A stretch of DNA of 60,413 nt from Verrucomicrobiales bacterium (GCA_029213025.1 JARGOZ010000022.1:1-60413); one strand, 5' to 3'. Numbered from the stretch's first letter, positions 1-9,218 are shown. The notes: generated by a model not told the origin, from the letters alone. Numbers and translations: made by a program.

Positions 1-165
1 GTTTGCCTGTAAGCCGCGAGCTTCAAGCTCTTTTCTGGCCTGCCGCTTGACTTCATGTCGCAGAATAAAATCGGTGGCAACCGATACACCGACCAGCGAG
101 ATCGAAAAAATCGCCAGAATCATCGTTCTGACTTTGGATAAAAATGGGGATACTCTTCTGATCAT
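1..165 (-). CDS. N-terminal part of a membrane-anchored protein, truncated by window edge
   Basis: Read on the minus strand from an ATG at 165, the frame stays open for 55 codons to the window edge. It encodes a basic start (MIRRVSPFLSKVR), one hydrophobic helix at about residues 14-31, then a charged, helical stretch (FILRHEVKRQARKELEARG). This is the layout of a protein with an N-terminal membrane anchor, such as a sensor kinase, a cyclase or a methyl-accepting protein, with the following domain lying outside the window. The family cannot be named from this fragment. The 230-290 stretch upstream is strongly AT-rich and probably holds its promoter. No clear SD precedes the ATG. Confidence 0.55.
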   Translation of the reverse strand, partial: MIRRVSPFLSKVRTMILAIFSISLVGVSVATDFILRHEVKRQARKELEARGLQAN

Positions 166-298
166 TGCTCTATTTCGTGTGCGCTAAAAAACTCCGGCCA
201 CCAGCAAAGACGCACCTGAGTTTCAAACATTACTTTATAAAAATAATAAATTTAGTGAAATTTACAATTTAAAAAAGCATATTATTTCGTGTTTTCTG

Positions 299-1204
299 TC
301 AGGCCAGTGGATCCAACTCCGGTTTGAAGTCAGCTGCGTGGTAAGAACTTCTCACCAGAGGGCCGGAAGCAACGTGCCTGAAGCCCTTATCTTTAGCTAT
401 ATTTCCCAGATCGTCAAACACGTCCGGAGAAATATACTCCACTACCGGTAAATGCTTTTCAGAAGGACGCAGATACTGCCCCATGGTTAAGACGGTCACT
501 TCATGCTCCCGCAAATCGTCCATCGCTTTCAAAACTTCTTCCCTCTTTTCCCCCAATCCCAACATGATTCCGCTCTTTGTAGCACATCGGTAACCCAATT
601 CCGAAGCGAATTTCCGGGCATTTCTCAGCACTTGAAGGGAACGATAGTATTCTGAATTGGATCGTACTTTGTCGGAAAGGCGTTCCACGGTTTCGATATT
701 GTGATTGAAAATCCGCGGTTGCGCTTCCATGACAATCCACAGAGCATCTTCGCGACCAAGGAAATCCGGGACCAATACTTCGATCACTACATCCGGATTC
801 ACATCCCGCACTTTCCGGATCGTATCCGCAAAATGACAGGCCCCGCCATCGGCAAGATCGTCCCTTGCGACTGCAGTGATAACGACGTGATTGAGTTTAA
901 GACGCTTGACGGCTTCGGCAACCCGATCCGGTTCATCCGCTTCCAGAGCGAGCGGACGTCTGGTATCCACCGCACAAAATCCGCAGGCTCTGGTGCATCT
1001 TTCCCCCGCGATCATAAATGTCGCAGTTCCCTGTCCCCAACATTCCCAGCGGTTCGGACAGTGTGCTTCTTCGCACACAGTCACCAGACTAAGATCGTCG
1101 ATCAGTCCTTTGGTATCCCAAAACACAGGAGTGTTGGGAAGCTTCACCCGAATCCAGGGCGGCTTCTTTTCCTTGTGCAATCTCGGATCGATTTTTACAG
1201 GCAT
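299..1204 (-). CDS. lipA: Lipoyl synthase LipA
   Basis: Radical-SAM enzyme that inserts two sulfurs into protein-bound octanoyl groups to make lipoyl cofactor, acting in the cytoplasm on E2 proteins such as the SucB encoded at 38.7 kb. Both cysteine sets of the family are visible: the auxiliary cluster motif CEEAHCPNRWEC, and the radical-SAM motif CTRACGFC (CX3CX2C). The conserved C-terminal SGPLVRSSYHA is also present. The 301-residue length from the ATG at 1204 fits the family. The frame extends upstream to a TTG at 1246, but the segment starting MPVKIDPRLHKEKKPPW matches where LipA normally begins, so the ATG is preferred. lipB lies 55 kb away at 56.0 kb, so the two lipoylation genes are not in one operon. 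Confidence 0.95.
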   Translation of the reverse strand: MPVKIDPRLHKEKKPPWIRVKLPNTPVFWDTKGLIDDLSLVTVCEEAHCPNRWECWGQGTATFMIAGERCTRACGFCAVDTRRPLALEADEPDRVAEAVKRLKLNHVVITAVARDDLADGGACHFADTIRKVRDVNPDVVIEVLVPDFLGREDALWIVMEAQPRIFNHNIETVERLSDKVRSNSEYYRSLQVLRNARKFASELGYRCATKSGIMLGLGEKREEVLKAMDDLREHEVTVLTMGQYLRPSEKHLPVVEYISPDVFDDLGNIAKDKGFRHVASGPLVRSSYHAADFKPELDPLA

Positions 1205-1314
1205 ACTGACAAAACTACAATTTTTGCTGAGAGGAATGGACACCAATTTCAGCGATTCGCCATGAAATTATGGACGATACGATCTAACTTCATTCTGTAA
1301 CGGGATGCAACTCG

Positions 1315-2973
1315 ATGCCGTCTTTTAGTTGGATGGGACAAAAAGCAAATTTTTCGGCGGGCCGGTTTGGGCTCAACTTTGTGCTGCTTTTACTCGCCTT
1401 CGCCGGCTGCGGGTTTCTGATGAACGCTCTGTTTAAAAAACCCAACATCTCAGCGGTCCCGCCTCCTTCCGTTAACATACCGTCGCAGACTCTCGATGAA
1501 CTCAATTCTTCATTTTCCAGCGAATGGGCCAACAAAAAGGTATCCCCTTCACCTCCGGCAGACAACTACACCCTGGCCCGGCGCCTCTCTCTCAGCTTGA
1601 CCGGAGCTGTTCCCTCTCTGGAAGAGCTTCGTAAACTGGAATCCACCCCGGATATTGACCAGCTTAACGCCTGGCTGAATCATTTGTTAACAGACCGTCG
1701 CTATGCGCACTACCTGGCGGAGCGTTTCGCGCGGGTTTACGTAGGCGTGGAACAGGGCCCTTTCCTCGTCTATCGCCGCCGCCGCATGGTAAACTGGATT
1801 GCCGATCAACTTGCGGTGAACCGCCCTTACGACAAAATGGCGAGAGAATTGATCGCTTCCAAAGGCATCTGGACCACCTCCCCGGCGGCCAATTTCATAA
1901 CTGTGACCAACGGACAGGGAAAAATGGGGCCGGACGAAGTAAAACTCGCCGCGAGGACCAGCCGGGCGTTTCTCGGAGTCAGCCTCGACTGTGTTCAGTG
2001 CCACGACGATAAATTCGGTGACCGATGGAAACAGAAAGATTTTCACCAGCTCGCCGCATTTTTTGCTCAATCGGAAGTCGGGGTAAACGGCGTGTGGGAT
2101 AACTCCTCCCGAGACTACGAGACTCGCTTCAAAGGCCAAAAAGAGGCGGAAAAAGTCTCCATGGAAGTTCCCTTTCAGAAGGCTGTGTTCCGGGAAAACG
2201 GTTCGGCACGCGAACAACTCGCTGACTGGATTACGCACCGGGAAAATCGCTCCTTTTCCAGGGCGGTAGCCAACCGGGCCTGGGCGGTTTTATTTGGTCG
2301 GCCTCTGGTCACGCCGATCGACGATATCCCGATCGACGGTCCTGTCCCGGCCCAGCTGGATATCCTCGCCGATGCGTTTGTCGAGTCTGGGTACGATTTG
2401 CAAAGCCTTTTCCGGCTAATAGCCAATAGCGAACCTTTTCTCCGGGACAGCAAATCGGATGATCCGGAGAAACCTGTAACAGAGACGCAGGAAGCATCCT
2501 GGGCCGCCTATCCCCTCACCCAACTCCGCCCCGAACAGGTCGCAGGCTCGGTAATTCAGGCCGCATCGATACGCGCTCTGGATTCCAGTTCACACATAGT
2601 AAAAAGATTTCAGCGCTTCAATGAAACCAAGGATTTTGTGAAACGCTACGGTGATAAAGGGGAAAGCGAATTTTCCGAAGGCACCGGAACCATTCCGCAA
2701 CGCCTCATCCTGATGAATGGAAATCTTGTCAAAGACAGGACTGAGCCCAATCCTTTCCTCAACGCCACCACCCGAATTGCCGCGCTGACCAAAGATCCCG
2801 ACCGGGCAATTGAATCCGCCTTTTTAGCCGTCCTGACCCGCTTACCTACCGATCCGGAACTCAGCTACTTCCGCCAACGGATCGGGGACAAAAAAGGCGA
2901 CAACCGCCAAAAAGCTTTCCACGATCTGTATTGGGCCCTGATTAATTCCACCGAATTCTCATGGAACCGCTGA
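1315..2973 (+). CDS. DUF1549/DUF1553 domain protein (short form without N-terminal cytochrome domain)
   Basis: Secreted or membrane-anchored protein of the PSCyt2/PSD1 type that is expanded in Planctomycetota and Verrucomicrobiota; the biochemical role of the family is unsettled. Residues 20-37 form a hydrophobic segment ending in a lipobox-like FAGC, so it may be a lipoprotein. DUF1549 spans roughly residues 83-285 (LARRLSLSLTGAVPS) and carries the usual CVQCH motif at 226-230, which is haem c-like. DUF1553 follows from about 298 to the end. The N-terminal PSCyt1 domain seen in the 1012-residue relative at 26.5 kb is absent, and no DUF1501 partner is adjacent. A 22-bp repeat pair starts one base after its TGA stop. 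Confidence 0.85.
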   Translation: MPSFSWMGQKANFSAGRFGLNFVLLLLAFAGCGFLMNALFKKPNISAVPPPSVNIPSQTLDELNSSFSSEWANKKVSPSPPADNYTLARRLSLSLTGAVPSLEELRKLESTPDIDQLNAWLNHLLTDRRYAHYLAERFARVYVGVEQGPFLVYRRRRMVNWIADQLAVNRPYDKMARELIASKGIWTTSPAANFITVTNGQGKMGPDEVKLAARTSRAFLGVSLDCVQCHDDKFGDRWKQKDFHQLAAFFAQSEVGVNGVWDNSSRDYETRFKGQKEAEKVSMEVPFQKAVFRENGSAREQLADWITHRENRSFSRAVANRAWAVLFGRPLVTPIDDIPIDGPVPAQLDILADAFVESGYDLQSLFRLIANSEPFLRDSKSDDPEKPVTETQEASWAAYPLTQLRPEQVAGSVIQAASIRALDSSSHIVKRFQRFNETKDFVKRYGDKGESEFSEGTGTIPQRLILMNGNLVKDRTEPNPFLNATTRIAALTKDPDRAIESAFLAVLTRLPTDPELSYFRQRIGDKKGDNRQKAFHDLYWALINSTEFSWNR

Positions 2974-2974
2974 T

Positions 2975-3012
2975 TGTACCCTGTTGGATCCGAAGTTGTA
3001 CCCTGTTGGGTC
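2975..3012 (+). repeat. 22-bp repeat array, site 1 (two units)
   Basis: Two direct units, TGTACCCTGTTGGATC at 2975-2990 and TGTACCCTGTTGGGTC at 2997-3012, start to start 22 bp, separated by the 6-bp spacer CGAAGT. The array begins one base after the stop codon of the DUF1549 gene, giving TGATTGTACCC, and lies 59 bp before the ABC ATPase start. The same unit recurs at five other sites in this window. Confidence 0.9.
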
Positions 3013-3071
3013 ACACTTTCCCGGCTTTCACTTTTCGTGGTCGATTTAGTGATTAGTGTTAGAATGGCCGG

Positions 3072-3956
3072 ATGCCTCCCCGGGGAAATACCATTCTCAA
3101 AGTCAGTAACCTGAAACGTTCCTACGGGAACTTCGTGGCTGTTGACGGATTGAACCTTCAAGTCAATGAAGGCGAAATCTACGGCTTTCTCGGCGTCAAC
3201 GGTGCCGGTAAGACCACGACGATCCGCATGCTGATGGGCATCATCACTCCGGAAGCCGGGACCATCGAGCTGATGGGGGAAACCACAAAGCGCACCTCTC
3301 TGAAACAAAAACAGAAGATCGGCTACGTCTCCCAGGAACAGGTATTCTACCCGTGGATGACGGCACAAATGCTCGGCAAATTTGTCGGCGGCCTCTACCC
3401 GGACTGGGACAAACAGGAATTCGAACGCCTGCTTCAGGTTCTTGAGGTCCCGCCCAACCGGAAGTCATCCCATCTCTCCGGCGGCATGCGAGTCAAGCTG
3501 GCACTGGCCCTCGCACTGGCCCCCCGCCCTTCGCTACTTATTCTCGATGAACCGACCGCCGGGATGGACCCGGTCGCGAGGCGCGAATTTCTCGACATCA
3601 TCGAACACCAGGCGAGAGAGTACGGTCGGACTACATTCTTTTCCACCCACCTGCTCAACGAAGTGGAACGCGCCGCCGACAAAGTAGGTATTATCCACCG
3701 GGGTAAAACTCGTTTTGAAGGCGATCTGACTCTCCTGCAAAGCCGGGTCCGAAAAATTCAGGCTACTGAGGGTACCGTGCTGCCGGCCGGATTCGAAGTA
3801 TGGCAAATTCTGGACCCTGACCCGATCACCGGGCAACGGGAAATGGTCGTCGATGCCCCGCCGGAAATGTGGGCCGATTCATCCATCGCAGGGGAAAAAC
3901 TGTCCCTCGACGACATCTTTATTTCCTGTGTAGGGGTCGCCACGATGCGCATATGA
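3072..3956 (+). CDS. ABC transporter ATP-binding protein (ABC-2 type)
   Basis: ATP-hydrolysing subunit that would power the two membrane proteins encoded directly downstream. All motifs are intact: Walker A GVNGAGKTTT, Q-loop GYVSQEQ, signature LSGGMRVKL, Walker B LLILDEPTAGMDP, and switch histidine STH. The C-terminal extension ending in LDDIFISCVG is typical of the CcmA/drug-exporter class of ABC-2 ATPases. The stop codon overlaps the start of the next gene in ATGA at 3953-3956, so the subunits are probably translationally coupled. The substrate cannot be deduced. The start at 3072 gives the expected N-terminus (ILKVSNLKRSYGNFVAVDG). Confidence 0.92.
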   Translation: MPPRGNTILKVSNLKRSYGNFVAVDGLNLQVNEGEIYGFLGVNGAGKTTTIRMLMGIITPEAGTIELMGETTKRTSLKQKQKIGYVSQEQVFYPWMTAQMLGKFVGGLYPDWDKQEFERLLQVLEVPPNRKSSHLSGGMRVKLALALALAPRPSLLILDEPTAGMDPVARREFLDIIEHQAREYGRTTFFSTHLLNEVERAADKVGIIHRGKTRFEGDLTLLQSRVRKIQATEGTVLPAGFEVWQILDPDPITGQREMVVDAPPEMWADSSIAGEKLSLDDIFISCVGVATMRI

Positions 3957-5536
3957 CCGGAGTCTTGATCCAGAAAGAACTCCGTCGTCACTGGCCCGCC
4001 TTCCTTCTCCTGGGTTTTCTGACGTGGTCAGCTATATTCATTGCTGCGTTTCGTCTCAATGCAGACGGCACCGGAGCCGGAGCCTTCACCGGAGTTGGTT
4101 GGGGCCTTTTCTGGCTCATACCTGTAACGGGTATCATTCTCGGACGCGCTCTGATCTCCAGCGAGTATCAGGCAAAAACCCAGATTTTTCTCGAAGGCCT
4201 GCCCCTGCCGAAGTGGAGAATGATCACTCTGAAACTTGTGCTCGGCTTTCTCCTCACCTGTATCTATACCATGGGAAGTATAGCAATCGGTTGGCTGATT
4301 TCGATGGGGGCGGAAATCGTCACTCCGAAGTTTCTCGGTATTATGACTGCCTCAGCTTGTGGTTGGAGTCTGTTTGTTACCGGCTTTTTTCTTGTAACCG
4401 GATTTCTGGGCCGATACCGCCTCATTATATATCTGACTTTGGCCCTCTCTATACGGATGATCAGGAATTCTTCGATCCCGATTAGAGAATTCCCCCCATT
4501 CGCTTTGATCGACAGTTCGCGTTTCGGTCTGGAAAAAGAAGTCTGGCCCGTCTTTGATCTGCAAGTAACCGGCTTAATAATACTGGGCTGGATCGTAGCG
4601 GCCTATACCCTCGGTCTCGCCAAAGAAGGTAATATATCATCCATGCTCGGGGAAAAGATGTCGTACCGGGAAAAAATGTTCATCGGTGGAGCGTTTGGTA
4701 TCGGCTTTATGACCCTGTTTCCCTTCATCCTCAATGAACCGAAGCCGGAACCTTTTGATATACCGGGAGCGGTAGAGGAGGAATGGGAGGGAGTAGTTGT
4801 AAAAATTTCCCCGGAGGAACTGGAAAAGCCCGTCGATCTCGAAGTAGCTATAGCCGGCAAACTCGCCCGGCGACTTGCTAAACAAAGAGACTGGTTAGGT
4901 ATATCCAAAGAGGACTTCCCCGGAATCTTTATCGTAGAAAAAAGCGATATTGACGAGGAGGAACGAATCGACTGGGAGGAAATCCCGGAAGAAAATGTAG
5001 TCCTGATGTACGCCGGCTACCGGCAACCGGAATTTTCGGAAAACCGCCTGCTCTCATGGACCCTTAGTCAAGTCGTACGCAAGTATTCGAAAAGCCGTGT
5101 CAGCCACGAAGACCGGTGGTGGGTCGTGTGTGGTCTCGAAGGTCTCTGGGAAATGGAGCAAACCGATGCCGATACAATCAAAGCCCGGGAACAAATGGCG
5201 GCGAAAACCGTGAAACAACACGGACTTACCATCGATAATCTCATGGGCTGGTCGAAATACCAGGATGATGTCGAATGGCGCAACGCCGACGCTGTTGCCT
5301 GGATGGGAATGCGTAAACTCGAACAAACAGCCGGCAGCGAAGCCGTCCGGACCTTTGCCCGCATGGCAGTAGCCCATCAGGTGACGCGGACTGACGGCCG
5401 CGCCGTAGCGTGGGACTACCTGCATCCCGTGACGTCAGCTTTTGAAAAAGCTACCGGTGAATCTCTGGAGAATTTTGTTACCGAATGGCGGGACTACATT
5501 CTTTCTGTCGATATAGAAAAGGAGGATGTAGAGTAA
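3953..5536 (+). CDS. ABC-2 permease with degenerate gluzincin-like peptidase domain
   Basis: 527 residues from the ATG that overlaps the ATPase stop; an in-frame upstream start at 3869 would add 28 residues inside the ATPase and is rejected. About seven hydrophobic helices fill residues 12-262, which places the remaining 265 residues on the outer face of the membrane if the N-terminus is cytoplasmic. That C-terminal region resembles the peptidase domain of the next gene. It keeps the second glutamate motif (WWVVCGLEGLWEM, 389-401) and the helical tail ending in FVTEWRDYIL. Where HExxH should be there is only LLSWTLSQVVRKY (366-378), so it should not bind zinc in the usual way. It likely pairs with the next gene as a heterodimeric permease. 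The domain assignment is by eye. Confidence 0.75.
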   Translation: MTGVLIQKELRRHWPAFLLLGFLTWSAIFIAAFRLNADGTGAGAFTGVGWGLFWLIPVTGIILGRALISSEYQAKTQIFLEGLPLPKWRMITLKLVLGFLLTCIYTMGSIAIGWLISMGAEIVTPKFLGIMTASACGWSLFVTGFFLVTGFLGRYRLIIYLTLALSIRMIRNSSIPIREFPPFALIDSSRFGLEKEVWPVFDLQVTGLIILGWIVAAYTLGLAKEGNISSMLGEKMSYREKMFIGGAFGIGFMTLFPFILNEPKPEPFDIPGAVEEEWEGVVVKISPEELEKPVDLEVAIAGKLARRLAKQRDWLGISKEDFPGIFIVEKSDIDEEERIDWEEIPEENVVLMYAGYRQPEFSENRLLSWTLSQVVRKYSKSRVSHEDRWWVVCGLEGLWEMEQTDADTIKAREQMAAKTVKQHGLTIDNLMGWSKYQDDVEWRNADAVAWMGMRKLEQTAGSEAVRTFARMAVAHQVTRTDGRAVAWDYLHPVTSAFEKATGESLENFVTEWRDYILSVDIEKEDVE

Positions 5537-7339
5537 ATGATTCGTCGCTTTACAGCCGTCCTCTGGAAAGAATGGAAAGGCCTGCAGCCTTTCTACTTCC
5601 TCCTGGTAGCCCTGTTTGTTTTTGGACTCGTTCTTGTTCAATTCGTCGATTTCATGGACGAATACCCGATCTGGGACAAGGTAATCAAGTCGCCGGGAGA
5701 TTCACTGATCATCACCTATATATTGTGCATGGTCGGCGTTCTCGGCGTGCTAACGCGGGAAAAGGACGAGGGTATCCTTACCTATCTCGACGGCCTGCCC
5801 GTATCCAGGCTTTCGATGTATATAGCGAAAGGATTTCTCGTATTCCTCATGGTCTCAATGCTCGATATCTTCTGGATAATCGAAAGTATGCTGTACGATA
5901 TACTGTCCCGGGAAAGCGATTCCCCGCCCATGCCGTGGAACCATATCGGTACATTTCTGTTCCTGAATACATTTCTGATCGCTTTTTTCGTCTGCACTCT
6001 GCTACCTTTATCTTTTCTCCGTCTGTGGTCTCTGCTGGTGATTGCCGCGTGGTTCCTGATTCTCGGAATCCTCAAAACCGTGGGTATTCCGTTTGTTACG
6101 TGGCTCGATCCCTTTGAACTCATGCAACCTCCGGAAGAGATCGATGATAAGTGGGTCATCCCGTGGAAGCACATCTCGGTTCTTTCCGTAATTGCCGGGT
6201 TTTCGTGGATTACTGGACTTTCCTTCTATGGCATGATGTCTGCCGTTACCGGTCGCAAAGCTAAAGAATTTATCACTTCGCGTTGGGGTAAAGTGCTGAT
6301 CGGCACAGGTGTATTTGGAGGCCTCGTAATACTCATGGTACTGACATCCATGCTTTTCTACTTCATGGATTTGAACGGTGAATTGCCGGAAGAGCCAACC
6401 ACGGTGACAGCTAAAGACATCCGCCCCGCCATTGAAGGCGGCAATGCGATCGCAACTGCGGCCACGGAAAAGTTCGAATTCGTTTATCGGAAAAAAATGG
6501 AGAAGAGAGTCAAAACTCTCGCCAAAGATGCTGATGATATTTTGCGGAAAGTCGCCGAATACCTCGAAGCGGACGGGGATGCTACGACCGGTCGCATAAC
6601 AGTAGACTTCTCCAATCCGCTCGGTTCCCACAACGCCGGGCAGGCCTACTGGAAAAAAATCCGCATGGCATTCCCGGAAAAGCTCTCCGGCGCCGAAGCC
6701 AAAGCCATCCTGGGCCACGAAGTCACTCACGTGCTCATTAACAATATGACCGGCAGTCGTCTGGAAGAAGCCTTTGCCTCGGCGCGCTGGTTTCATGAAG
6801 GTCTTGCCAGCTACGTCGAATTTACTCTTTTCCGGGAAAAAGAAGCCGCTCTCGATTATGAACGATGGCTCGCCCTGAGTTCTACCTGGGGAGAGGTGAA
6901 TTTTCAGGAACTCGTCTCCAGCGCCGCCCTCGTGAAATCTAGAGATCCCAATCTCGTCTATCCTGCCGGAATGGAATGGATCAGAGCTGCGGTCGATGTT
7001 TATGGTGACGATTGCCCGGCTAAACTGCTCAAAGCGCTTGGTCGCCCCGACGCCCCGCCGAAGCTCGAAGGTCTCGCTCTTTGGCGCGATGCCTGCCTTG
7101 TTGCAGGATATGACCTCGAACGAATCCGTTCCCGGTTTCGGGTGCGTTTGAAAAATCTCCGCGAAACTCACAAAGAAGTCTGCGCCAAACTCCCCGAAGT
7201 GAAGAAGGGAACGGCGGAACGAAAAGACGGGAAAATTGTCATCACCCCGGAACTTCCCGAAGGTTGGCGCGAAAAAGCCCCGAAAGGTGCCGAAATTCTC
7301 TGCCGACCCGGGCAAATGGCGATACAGCGAAATCAGTAA
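5537..7339 (+). CDS. ABC-2 permease fused to a gluzincin (HExxH) metallopeptidase domain
   Basis: 600 residues, starting immediately after the TAA of the preceding permease. Roughly seven hydrophobic helices occupy residues 15-275, followed by a soluble region predicted to be outside the cytoplasm. That region contains HEVTH (394-398) and, 23 residues after the last histidine, WFHEGLASYVE (418-428). This is the HExxH...E zinc site of MA-clan gluzincins of the Peptidase_MA kind. ABC-2 permeases fused to M1-type peptidases are known in other bacteria; here the fusion is paired with a dead copy. The end looks frameshifted: after about 7310 another frame continues with protein-like sequence (WRYSEISKEGTFSVYEIDF) to a TAA at 7470-7472, and the annotated frame ends in an unconvincing tail (PGQMAIQRNQ). 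Confidence 0.8.
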   Translation: MIRRFTAVLWKEWKGLQPFYFLLVALFVFGLVLVQFVDFMDEYPIWDKVIKSPGDSLIITYILCMVGVLGVLTREKDEGILTYLDGLPVSRLSMYIAKGFLVFLMVSMLDIFWIIESMLYDILSRESDSPPMPWNHIGTFLFLNTFLIAFFVCTLLPLSFLRLWSLLVIAAWFLILGILKTVGIPFVTWLDPFELMQPPEEIDDKWVIPWKHISVLSVIAGFSWITGLSFYGMMSAVTGRKAKEFITSRWGKVLIGTGVFGGLVILMVLTSMLFYFMDLNGELPEEPTTVTAKDIRPAIEGGNAIATAATEKFEFVYRKKMEKRVKTLAKDADDILRKVAEYLEADGDATTGRITVDFSNPLGSHNAGQAYWKKIRMAFPEKLSGAEAKAILGHEVTHVLINNMTGSRLEEAFASARWFHEGLASYVEFTLFREKEAALDYERWLALSSTWGEVNFQELVSSAALVKSRDPNLVYPAGMEWIRAAVDVYGDDCPAKLLKALGRPDAPPKLEGLALWRDACLVAGYDLERIRSRFRVRLKNLRETHKEVCAKLPEVKKGTAERKDGKIVITPELPEGWREKAPKGAEILCRPGQMAIQRNQ

Positions 7340-7573
7340 AGAAGGCACCTTCTCCGTCTATGAAATTGATTTCCTGAAACCAAAGCTCAGCTTTCAGGTA
7401 GGTTGGAATTATAAAGAGTGGAATGATCAACAACCCGTTTTCGGGCAATGGATCCCCACAACAGCGGAATAATTTTTACAAAACCGGCAAATTTATCGAA
7501 TTTTTGTTAAGTTTTATAAATTATTAGTTGTTCTTTATAAATTTTCGGGTATGTTTTTCATAAATATCAGAAT

Positions 7574-8383
7574 ATGAAAGCCTGGAATCAAGACCCGCGG
7601 AAGTTTTTGTTGATGAACCTGAAATTGGCGAAAGGAATCCAGTTCAGTAATCCACTCGGCGAAATCCTTGCCACCATCCCCAATCAAACCGAACCGACTG
7701 TCATCGCAAAATGGCAGTATCGAATGATGCTCAGCCTCGACGGGGAACAACAGTTTGTCGAAGTTGTGAAAGACGTAAAAAACGAGTGCGACGGTGAATT
7801 CGAAGCTACTGATGTTTGGATGTTTCTCGATTGGCTGATTGAAAATGATTTAATCGAGGAAGCAGAATTGGAGTACGAACCCGAGTCTGAGACCAAAGCC
7901 CCAGTTTTGCCCGAACTGGTCGAACCGGCGAAATCCACCCGCACGTGGTTGAAAGTTCCGCTGCAAATCTTTGGAGCCCTGCTGATTTGCGCCGGTGCCG
8001 CTTTTGGAGCCTATTCAGCTACACCTATTCTACTGGCTCTGTTCCAGGACGAAGTGGTAACCCCGGTCGAAGAAGTAATCGCCGAAGTATCGACTCCTGT
8101 TGTAGAGGAAATATCCACAGCCGTGAGAACACCGAAACTGGTTGAGCCGGACGAAATCACTTTTGCATCCAGAGCGCCTGCGAAAGAGGAACTCCCGCCG
8201 GTCCCTGAAGAACCTTCCCTGGTCGATAAACTAATCAGTATGAGGAGAGAGGTAGCCGCCTGCCAGATCCGCCGTGACGAATATTATCTGCTCAACAACG
8301 AGAACGGATATCGTGCCGAGGTCGCAAAAATTTCCGAACTTGTCAAAGAGATCGGAAAGATCCGGGCCGAAATCACCGAGTAG
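7574..8383 (+). CDS. Hypothetical single-pass membrane protein with C-terminal coiled coil
   Basis: 269 residues, family not recognised. An acidic N-terminal domain of about 120 residues (probably cytoplasmic, since no signal peptide precedes it) is followed by one transmembrane helix at about 131-155 (LQIFGALLICAGAAFGAYS). Next comes a Val/Pro/Glu-rich linker (156-220) and a charged helical end from about residue 215. The N-terminal part resembles no named domain that I can identify. It follows the ABC-peptidase genes after about 100 bp of AT-rich sequence (7473-7573), which probably contains its own promoter, so membership in that operon is uncertain. Its 3' end overlaps that of the convergent PHP gene by 11 bp. 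Confidence 0.7.
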   Translation: MKAWNQDPRKFLLMNLKLAKGIQFSNPLGEILATIPNQTEPTVIAKWQYRMMLSLDGEQQFVEVVKDVKNECDGEFEATDVWMFLDWLIENDLIEEAELEYEPESETKAPVLPELVEPAKSTRTWLKVPLQIFGALLICAGAAFGAYSATPILLALFQDEVVTPVEEVIAEVSTPVVEEISTAVRTPKLVEPDEITFASRAPAKEELPPVPEEPSLVDKLISMRREVAACQIRRDEYYLLNNENGYRAEVAKISELVKEIGKIRAEITE

Positions 8384-9218
8384 CAGCGGGAGAGCGAAGG
8401 GATTCCAGAACGTCAGCAATCTTGATTTCCTTTCGCTTCCGCTCCTTGAAGACGTTTACGGTATCAAATCCGGCTTCTTCAAGAATACAAAGCGCCTTCT
8501 CAAACTGATCCCCGACCCGCTCCGGCACATGGGAATCGGACCCCACAACTACGGGAATCTTTCTTTCAGCCATCATCGCCAGCATTTCCCGACCGGGATT
8601 CATTTCCGAATACGGTTTCCGAAGTCCGGACGTATTCAACTCCATCGCAACACCGGTATCGGCGATCCGGTCCAGAGCTTCCGCCACAAGAGGTCGGGCT
8701 CTTTCAAAATCCCAACTATCGGGATCTGAATTTTTGATCAGGTCAGGGTGAGCCAGAGCATCAAACAAACCTGACTCCGCCGATTCCGCAAGATGCAGAA
8801 AATACTGTTTCTCGAACTCTTCCTTATCGCCACTCCAGAAAGCATCTATATACTCCGGGATATGCCAGTGCACCGATCCGAGAATGTAGTGAAAATCCGC
8901 TTTTTGGTGTAGTTCGGTCAGCCACTTTTCCATGCCTGGAAAAAAATCGCTTTCCATACCTAACCGAACCTCAAAACCGTCCGGTGCATTGTCAGCCGCG
9001 CCTTGAATCAACTCGCAATATTCGTCAAACTGATCCGGTGACATCCGTACATGATGGGAAAACCGGTTCGGCATCGGGCTGTGACAGGTGAAGATCACAC
9101 CCGCCAGGCCTTTTTCCTCCCCGACGGCAACATACTCATTGGGGTGCCCTTGCGCGTGTTTGCACAAAGGCGTGTGCATATGACTGTCGAAATAAATCGG
9201 CTGAAAGTCGTTTTTCAT
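8373..9218 (-). CDS. PHP-domain histidinol-phosphatase-like protein
   Basis: Predicted metal-dependent phosphoesterase of the PHP superfamily, closest in layout to the HisJ/HisK-type histidinol phosphatases that act in histidine biosynthesis. Visible metal ligands include the first motif DSHMHTPLCKHA, then FTCHSP, GSVHWHIP, FDALAHPDLIK and the final GSDSHVPERVG, all in the expected order. The length of 281 residues from the ATG at 9218 fits the family; a GTG at 9236 would add six residues. There are no other histidine genes nearby, so the substrate is an inference from family similarity. It converges with and slightly overlaps the preceding gene. Confidence 0.82.
   Translation of the reverse strand: MKNDFQPIYFDSHMHTPLCKHAQGHPNEYVAVGEEKGLAGVIFTCHSPMPNRFSHHVRMSPDQFDEYCELIQGAADNAPDGFEVRLGMESDFFPGMEKWLTELHQKADFHYILGSVHWHIPEYIDAFWSGDKEEFEKQYFLHLAESAESGLFDALAHPDLIKNSDPDSWDFERARPLVAEALDRIADTGVAMELNTSGLRKPYSEMNPGREMLAMMAERKIPVVVGSDSHVPERVGDQFEKALCILEEAGFDTVNVFKERKRKEIKIADVLESLRSPAATR

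Noticed and set aside
701..1300. 199-residue plus-strand frame opposite lipA
   Set aside because: Shadow of lipA on the other strand; composition is not protein-like.
6008..7348. 446-residue minus-strand frame opposite the peptidase-permease
   Set aside because: The plus strand encodes a membrane protein with intact motifs in this stretch; the opposite frame has no domain.
7236..7472. Separate 78-residue gene
   Set aside because: Its second half reads as the natural tail of the peptidase-permease in a shifted frame; its first half overlaps that gene without support.
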